From positions 1 to 12,164 of the forward strand of contig SXHE01000423.1 in the NCBI GenBank assembly GCA_005773755.1: DNA of 12,164 nt, given 5' to 3'. Every line of letters begins with the position of its first letter. Position 1 is the stretch's first letter. The notes under the pieces were generated by a model. It searched no databases. It was not told the DNA's origin and saw only the letters and a program-made list of their open reading frames with translations. The DNA is from Planctomycetia bacterium (GTDB lineage: Bacteria > Planctomycetota > Planctomycetia > Gemmatales > Gemmataceae). The translations under genes were made by a program, and so were the position numbers. Positions 7,167 through 12,164 of this stretch are shown piece after piece.

Positions 7167-10100
7167 TTACCGTGCGACGCGCAACGTGATCGTCAGCGGC
7201 TGGCCGTCGATCTTTACGGTCGCGGTGTGAACGCCGTCGCCGGTGAGCGCCGTTTCGCTCCACGTCGTCGCTTGCACCGCGGTCGCGATGGTCTCGCGGT
7301 GCGCGGTGATCGCCTTCGCCAGTTCCGGCGCGTCGCCGTGCAGGTGCAGCGCGATCTTGTCGAGCAGGTCGAGCTTCGCGTCCTTGCGGGCGCTTTGCAC
7401 CTGCCGCACGATGTCGCGGGCCAGCCCTTCGAGCTTCAGCGCCTCGGTCACGCGCGTGTCGATGGCGACCTGCGTGCCGCGATCTTCGACGCCACACCAG
7501 CCGTCGGCCGCGGCGTACTCGCGCACGACATCGGCCGCGTCGAGCGTCACGCCCGCGAGCACGAACGGCTTGGTGTCGAGGTCGGCCGCGGTCAGCTTCG
7601 CGAGCGCGTCTTCCGCTTCTTTGAACTTCGCGCCGAGCTTCTTCTTCGCCGTCGTGGGGTTGATCTTCGCGCTCATGGTCAGCAGCGGCGCGGGGCCGGT
7701 GTGGAGGCGCACGGCCTTCACGTTGAGCTCGTCAACGATGAGGTCCGTGAACCGCACGACGGCGCGGTTCGTGGCCTCGGTGCCCGACACGACCAACTCC
7801 GCGAGCGGCTGCCGCACGTTCAGCTTCGCGGCCTGACGCGCCGAGAGACCCAGCGTGATGACCGTGCGCACCGCAGCCATGTCCTCGGTCAGCGCCGCGT
7901 CGATGAGCGCATCATCGGCGTCGGGGAAGTCGCACAGGTGAACGCTCGCGCCCGCGAGCGGGGCGTTGACCCCCTGCGCCTTCACGAACAGGTTCTGCCA
8001 CATCACCTCCGTGACGAACGGCACACACGGGGCCATTAACTTGCACAGCGTCGTGAGCGTCGTGTACAGCGTCTGGTACGCGGCCTGCTTGTCGTTCAGC
8101 CCGGCGGCATCGAGTTCGGTGTTCTTGCTGTGCAGCCGGTCCTTGTTGCGGCGCACGTACCAGTTCGACAGATCGCCCTCGATGAAGGTTTCACACGCCA
8201 GCGCGAAGGTCATCACGTCGTAGCGCTCGTAGGCCGCGCGCGCGGCCTTGACGAGCAACTGCAAGTTGGAGAGCAGCCAGCGGTCGATGTCCGGGCGCTC
8301 GGCCGCCGGCACCGCGGGCGCGGTCGGGTCGAAGCCGTCGCCGATGGCGTAGTTGCAGAACATCGCGTAGGTGTTCCACAGCTTGAAGAACACGCGAGAG
8401 CGCACGTCGTTCGCCGGCTCCGGGCCGAAGTTCAGGTGCGCGGCGGGATTCGCGCGGCAGTACATCCACCGCATCACGTCGGCACCGATGGCGTTGAACG
8501 GCAGCGGCTTCCCCTTCGGGTCTTTGATCTCGCCGCCGTTGTCGGCCGCGCTGATGAACTCGATGGAGTTTCCGCTCGTCTTGTGCATCTCGTGGCCGTA
8601 CTGGTCCTTCACCAGCCCGTGACCGAGGAGCGTTTGGAACGGCGGTTTGCCGTCGCTCATCATCGTGGACATCGCCAGTAGCGCGTAGAACCAGTTGCGG
8701 AACTGGCCGGGGAAGCTCTCCGTGATGAAGTCCGCGGGATACCACTCGTTCCAGTACGCGCGGTCGGTGTTGTACTTCAGCGTGCTGAACGCCACGATGC
8801 CCGCGTCAAGCCACGGGTTGCCCACGTCGGGGATGCGGGTCATGCGCTGGCCGGGGTGTTTGCGGCTCTCGATCTTCACCTTGTCCACCCACGGCCGGTG
8901 CGGGGTGTGGCCGTCGAAGTCGCTCCAGCCCTCGACCGCGCGCTCCTTCAGTTCCTCGAAACTGCCGATCACCTCGAAGTCGGTCGGGTCGGCATCGTTC
9001 ACCCAGATGGGCAGCGCCAGCCCCCAGTAGCGCTTCTTGGAGATCATCCAGTCGCCCATGTTCCACAGCCAGTCGCGCTCGCGGGCGCGGCCGTTAATCG
9101 ACTCCGGCAGGAACGTGACCTGATCGACGACCTTCATGATGTCGCCGCGAAAGCCCTGCGCCGTGTTGCGCGGGCCCATGTTGATGAACCACTCGTCCAC
9201 GAGCCGGTACAGCAGTTCGGTCTTGCAGCGCCAGCAGTGCGGGTAGCGGTGAACGTAGCGCTCGGTCGCGAACAGCCGGTCGTTCGCCTTGAGCAACTCG
9301 AACACCTTGTCCGCGGTCGCGGGGTCGGCCGCGTTCGCGCCCGTGAGCGTGCCGAAGCCGTCCACGAAGATGCCGTCGTCGCCGATGGGCGCGACCGGCG
9401 GCAGGCCGTTGGCCTTGCCCCATTGGAAGTCGATGGCCCCGCAGCCGGGCGCGGTGTGAACGATGCCGGTGCCCTCCGTCTCGGTCACGTCCTTCCCGCC
9501 GCTGATGACCTTGTGCGCGCGCGCCGCGGTGGTTGCGGGCCACAGTTTGCTTTGGCGCGTCACCTTCGCCACGTCTTCGGGGAAGCCGAACTCGTGGTTC
9601 TGCGCCGGCAGGTCGTCGAACGGCCCTTCGTATTCGAGGCCGAGCAACTCTGAGCCTTTCACCTCGCCAACGATCTCGTAAGCGTCGCCCTTGCCGGCCT
9701 TCGACTTGAAGTGCTGTTCGATGCTGACGAGGTGCGGCGTGTCCTTCAGCCACGGGCGCTTCGCGCTCGTTTGTGGCTCGTCGGCATCGTCGTTCGCACC
9801 GCCCTCGCCGCTGCCTTCCATGCGGTTCAACTTGAACGCGCCCTTGGCGACGTAATACACCTCGCCCTTGAGCTTCACCTGAAGGTAAGTCAGCTCCGGG
9901 TTCACCGCGGCCCCGACGTTGCTCGTCAGCGTCCACGGCGTCGTCGTCCAGACGAGCAGGTTCTCGCCGGGCCGGGCCTTCAGCGGCAGCTTCACGAAGC
10001 ACGCGCGGTGTTCGACGAGTTTGTAGCCCTCTTTCATCTCCATTTCGGAGAGGCCGACGCCGCAGCGCCCGCACCACGGCATCACGTCGTAGCCGCGATA

Positions 10101-10679
10101 GACCATGTTCTTGCAGTGGCACTTCTTGAGGAACGACCAGATCGTGTAGTTGTTCTCTTCCGCCATCGTGAAGTACGACTTGCGCTCGTCCGGCGTCTTG
10201 GCCCAGTCCGCGTCGGTGCGGTCCCAGTCCATCCAGTAGCCGAGGCGGATGCTCTGGTCGGTCTGCACGCGGGCGAACTTGTTGACGCGGTCCTTGCAGG
10301 CCTGCACGAACGTGTCGATGCTGGCTTCGGTGTCGCCCGGCACGAGGTTCTCGATGTCGCGCTTGCTCTTGAGGCCGAGCGCCTTCTCCACTTCGACCTC
10401 GACCCACAGGCCCTGACAGTCGAAGCCGTTCTGGTATCGCAGCTCGTGCCCGGCCATCGCGAAGTAGCGGTTGTAGACGTCCTTGTACGTGCGGCCCCAG
10501 GCGTGGTGAACGCCCATCGGGTTGTTGGCGGTGATGGGGCCGTCGAGGAAGCTCCACTTCGGCTTGCCGGCGTTGAGTTGCTTGCGCGTCTCGAAGATGC
10601 CGTTCTCGTCCCAGAACTTGAGGATCATGCGCTCCAGCGCGGGGAAATCGGCGGACGTCTCGACCTTCTCGAACGGCAT
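7167..10679 (-). CDS. ileS: Isoleucyl-tRNA synthetase
   Basis: This enzyme charges tRNA-Ile with isoleucine in the cytoplasm. The class Ia protein has 1170 residues and is complete. The HIGH motif reads HHAWG (58-62, after NPMGV). The KMSKS loop reads EMHKTSGN (697-704), keeping only the central Met and Lys plus the GN. The editing domain CP1 shows WTTTPWTLTSN (about 244-254) and GTGIVHTAPGCG (about 404-415), so proofreading of valine is expected. Cys-rich knuckles occur at about 187-207 (CHC ... CGRC) and YPHCWRC (about 479-485). RYWGLALPIW is at about 548-557, and an anticodon-binding domain starts with FFKLWNTY near 762. An acidic Gly/Asp-rich stretch (about 286-305) looks like a lineage-specific insertion in CP1. 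There is no Cys-rich zinc domain at the C-terminus as in E. coli IleRS. GAGGTT lies about 6 bases before the ATG. The HAD gene lies 105 bases upstream on the same strand. Confidence 0.97.
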   Translation of the reverse strand: MPFEKVETSADFPALERMILKFWDENGIFETRKQLNAGKPKWSFLDGPITANNPMGVHHAWGRTYKDVYNRYFAMAGHELRYQNGFDCQGLWVEVEVEKALGLKSKRDIENLVPGDTEASIDTFVQACKDRVNKFARVQTDQSIRLGYWMDWDRTDADWAKTPDERKSYFTMAEENNYTIWSFLKKCHCKNMVYRGYDVMPWCGRCGVGLSEMEMKEGYKLVEHRACFVKLPLKARPGENLLVWTTTPWTLTSNVGAAVNPELTYLQVKLKGEVYYVAKGAFKLNRMEGSGEGGANDDADEPQTSAKRPWLKDTPHLVSIEQHFKSKAGKGDAYEIVGEVKGSELLGLEYEGPFDDLPAQNHEFGFPEDVAKVTRQSKLWPATTAARAHKVISGGKDVTETEGTGIVHTAPGCGAIDFQWGKANGLPPVAPIGDDGIFVDGFGTLTGANAADPATADKVFELLKANDRLFATERYVHRYPHCWRCKTELLYRLVDEWFINMGPRNTAQGFRGDIMKVVDQVTFLPESINGRARERDWLWNMGDWMISKKRYWGLALPIWVNDADPTDFEVIGSFEELKERAVEGWSDFDGHTPHRPWVDKVKIESRKHPGQRMTRIPDVGNPWLDAGIVAFSTLKYNTDRAYWNEWYPADFITESFPGQFRNWFYALLAMSTMMSDGKPPFQTLLGHGLVKDQYGHEMHKTSGNSIEFISAADNGGEIKDPKGKPLPFNAIGADVMRWMYCRANPAAHLNFGPEPANDVRSRVFFKLWNTYAMFCNYAIGDGFDPTAPAVPAAERPDIDRWLLSNLQLLVKAARAAYERYDVMTFALACETFIEGDLSNWYVRRNKDRLHSKNTELDAAGLNDKQAAYQTLYTTLTTLCKLMAPCVPFVTEVMWQNLFVKAQGVNAPLAGASVHLCDFPDADDALIDAALTEDMAAVRTVITLGLSARQAAKLNVRQPLAELVVSGTEATNRAVVRFTDLIVDELNVKAVRLHTGPAPLLTMSAKINPTTAKKKLGAKFKEAEDALAKLTAADLDTKPFVLAGVTLDAADVVREYAAADGWCGVEDRGTQVAIDTRVTEALKLEGLARDIVRQVQSARKDAKLDLLDKIALHLHGDAPELAKAITAHRETIATAVQATTWSETALTGDGVHTATVKIDGQPLTITLRVAR

Positions 10680-10784
10680 GGCGCAACCTCGACGGCGGAA
10701 GACAACGAGTTCAGTTTACGAGTGACACGCGAACCCGGCAGATGGCTCGCGCGCAAGGAAGCCGCGCCGCTCGCCAAGAGCAGG

Positions 10785-11276
10785 CTATCGGTACTCGGCC
10801 GGCAGGTCGGGCGGTTCGGCGGGGGCTTCGCGGCGCAGCACGCGCGCGACCGCGTCGCGCACCTTGTCGGCCCAGGTGTGGTCGTCCGGCAGTACGACAC
10901 ACACGTTCCGCTCGAAGCGGTTCTCCAACCACACGCCCCAACTGTCATCGACGTGCAAGTCGATCCCGAACCCGGCCGGGTTCTTGCTCCGCCCCTGCCG
11001 GCCGTAGGCGCGCTCGTGCCGGTCCTGGTTCACGACGTACCGCACGCGCACGCCGTACCCGCGCAGCCACCACCACACCGCGCGCGGGTGCCGGTGTGAG
11101 GTCGTGTAGATCCACAGTTCGTGCTCGCGCGCGAGTTCGGTCAGCAGCGCGGCGGCCCCGAGGCGGAGCGGTTCGCCGCGCCACAGCCGGGCGAGCCACC
11201 CCGTTCGCACCGGCTCGTGCAGCGCGCCGGGGTGGTAGCTGATGAGCGTATCGTCGAGGTCGAAGGAGATGCGCAT
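10785..11276 (-). CDS. Small HAD-superfamily phosphohydrolase
   Basis: The product has 163 residues. All four HAD motifs are visible: DLDDTL with nucleophile Asp6 and general acid/base Asp8, the TTS motif II at 58-60, Lys98 in SKNP as motif III, and HVDDS with Asp110 and Asp111 as motif IV. The protein is short and has no room for a cap domain, so it may act on a large or exposed phosphorylated substrate. The specific substrate is unknown. The ATG at 11276 is placed just before the first strand. An in-frame GTG at 11294 would add 6 residues, and neither start has a strong ribosome site. It sits 31 bases after the paralog gene and 105 bases before ileS, all on the minus strand, so cotranscription with both is plausible. 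Confidence 0.82.
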   Translation of the reverse strand: MRISFDLDDTLISYHPGALHEPVRTGWLARLWRGEPLRLGAAALLTELAREHELWIYTTSHRHPRAVWWWLRGYGVRVRYVVNQDRHERAYGRQGRSKNPAGFGIDLHVDDSWGVWLENRFERNVCVVLPDDHTWADKVRDAVARVLRREAPAEPPDLPAEYR

Positions 11277-11307
11277 AGCGCCGGTACGCGGCACACGGAG
11301 CGGTGGT

Positions 11308-12000
11308 TCATGTCTTCCTCAGCACCAGATCGACGACCCAGCACCCGCGGACGTGAAGCGGTTGCGGGTCGCGGCAGTGGCTCAGCACGTCGTCGGAATC
11401 GCACCCGGCGTCTTGCAGCGCGTCGGCCAGAATCGGCAGCGCGCTGAACTCGCGCGACTCGTACATCGTCCGCGCGAGGGCAATCGCGGTGTCGGTGCGC
11501 CACGCCGGGGAGAAGGCGACCGGGCGGAAGGGGTTGCCGAAGATGTCGCGGACGATGGCGGCCTGGATCGGCGTTTCGGTCAGGCCCGCGGTGCGCGGTT
11601 CGCCGCGGCGGGCGCGGGCGGCGTTCTCGAACAGGTGATCGACGCGGCTCGATTCGCGCGCGGTCACGTCGAACAGCGCGCCGAGGGCGTCGAACGCGCG
11701 GGGCGAAGTGCCCACCGGCCACAGGCCGGATTCCCACGCGCGCAGGGCTTTGCGGGCCGCGAGGACCGCGGGCCAGTGGTCGGCGCGCCCCGCCGCCGGG
11801 CAATCGACGTAGCGCTCGACCGCGTCCACCGCCGCGACCGCGCGCGGGTCGTTGCCGAGAACCGGCAGCACGCGCCGGGCGCACGCGCACCCCACTAGCC
11901 GCCGCTTGCGGTCGTCGCGCGCGCGGCGGCAGTACCACAGGCGCAGCGGCGTCTTCGCCGTCAGCCACTCGCGCTCGGTCGTCGCGCTCACCGTTCCCAT
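11308..12000 (-). CDS. Gemmataceae-type paralog family protein, unknown function
   Basis: The product has 230 residues and no signal peptide or membrane segment. The N-terminal part has TEREWL (8-13), then a basic stretch RKRRLVGCACARRVLPVL (31-48). The C-terminal part carries RDIFGNPFRPVAFSPAW (151-167), a TAIALARTMYE helix, PILADALQDAGCDSDD (189-204), SHCR (207-210) and HVRGCWVVDLVL (216-227). I recall this layout from a very large family of cytoplasmic proteins in Gemmata-like planctomycetes whose role is not established. The conserved Cys and His residues could bind a metal, which is inference. The ATG at 12000 has AAGGAA about 6 bases upstream, and that ribosome site lies in the last codons of the preceding gene, so translation is probably coupled. 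Its last 53 residues match that preceding gene closely. Confidence 0.82.
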   Translation of the reverse strand: MGTVSATTEREWLTAKTPLRLWYCRRARDDRKRRLVGCACARRVLPVLGNDPRAVAAVDAVERYVDCPAAGRADHWPAVLAARKALRAWESGLWPVGTSPRAFDALGALFDVTARESSRVDHLFENAARARRGEPRTAGLTETPIQAAIVRDIFGNPFRPVAFSPAWRTDTAIALARTMYESREFSALPILADALQDAGCDSDDVLSHCRDPQPLHVRGCWVVDLVLRKT

Positions 12001-12001
12001 G

Positions 12002-12164
12002 TCATTCCTTGCCGAGAACGAGATCGACGACCCAACAGCCGCGAACGTGAACCTGCTTCGGTTCGCGGCAGTGGTTGAGGATGTCGTCGCTGTCGCACCC
12101 GGCGTCTTGCAGCGCGTCTGCCAGAATCGGCATCGCAGAGAACTCACGCGCCTCGTACATCATC
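12002..12164 (-). CDS. C-terminal part of a second, tandem paralog (cut by window edge)
   Basis: Reading the minus strand from 12163 to the TGA at 12004-12002 gives 53 residues, ending in HVRGCWVVDLVLGKE. The start of the gene lies beyond the right edge. The readable part matches the C-terminus of the downstream gene at 42 of 53 positions without gaps, including PILADALQDAGCDSDD, HCR and HVRGCWVVDLVL. Its stop is separated from the next ATG by a single base. This is a tandem duplicate in the same operon. Nothing suggests it is broken, but only the end is visible. Confidence 0.85.
   Translation of the reverse strand, partial: MMYEAREFSAMPILADALQDAGCDSDDILNHCREPKQVHVRGCWVVDLVLGKE

Noticed and set aside
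7227..11099. Several long open frames opposite ileS and the HAD gene
   Set aside because: They mirror the ileS and HAD codons and encode Arg/Val/His-rich sequence without motifs. ileS covers the region with complete synthetase blocks.

Overview
The window looks like chromosomal DNA from a planctomycete, most probably a member of the Gemmataceae. The grounds are the very high GC content with strong third-position GC bias, a type III glutamine synthetase, a futalosine-route menaquinone gene, small secreted proteins of planctomycete character, and two tandem copies of a Cys/His-containing protein whose C-terminal signature (FGNPFRP ... ADALQDAGCD ... HCR ... HVRGCWVVDL) I associate with the large paralog families of Gemmata-like genomes. 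The taxonomy rests on recognition from memory, not on a search.

Layout, left to right. A ParA/Soj-type ATPase gene (minus strand) carries an in-frame 138-base palindromic element just before its Walker B strand. It diverges from glnN, a type III glutamine synthetase (plus strand), across a 220-base intergenic region with two hairpins and a plausible glnN promoter. glnN ends in a strong hairpin followed by a T-rich stretch. Next is a small secreted protein gene (plus strand). It converges on a minus-strand pair: mqnE (aminofutalosine synthase), followed 30 bases later by a nitrilase-superfamily amidohydrolase. Divergent from mqnE is a secreted protein rich in Tyr, Trp, Asn and Gly (plus strand). 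This converges, over a compact hairpin, on the end of a long minus-strand cluster. In transcription order that cluster is the 3' end of one Gemmata-type paralog, a second complete paralog one base later, a minimal HAD-type phosphohydrolase, and ileS (isoleucyl-tRNA synthetase).

Most of this is housekeeping: nitrogen assimilation, menaquinone synthesis and translation. I found no tRNA, rRNA, CRISPR array, insertion sequence or recognisable defence system, and no gene-free stretch above 300 bases. The most interesting signals are the palindromic element translated inside ParA and the tandem duplication at the right edge. Less striking are the divergent signature motifs of IleRS, the mqnE-amidohydrolase pairing and the aromatic-rich secreted protein.
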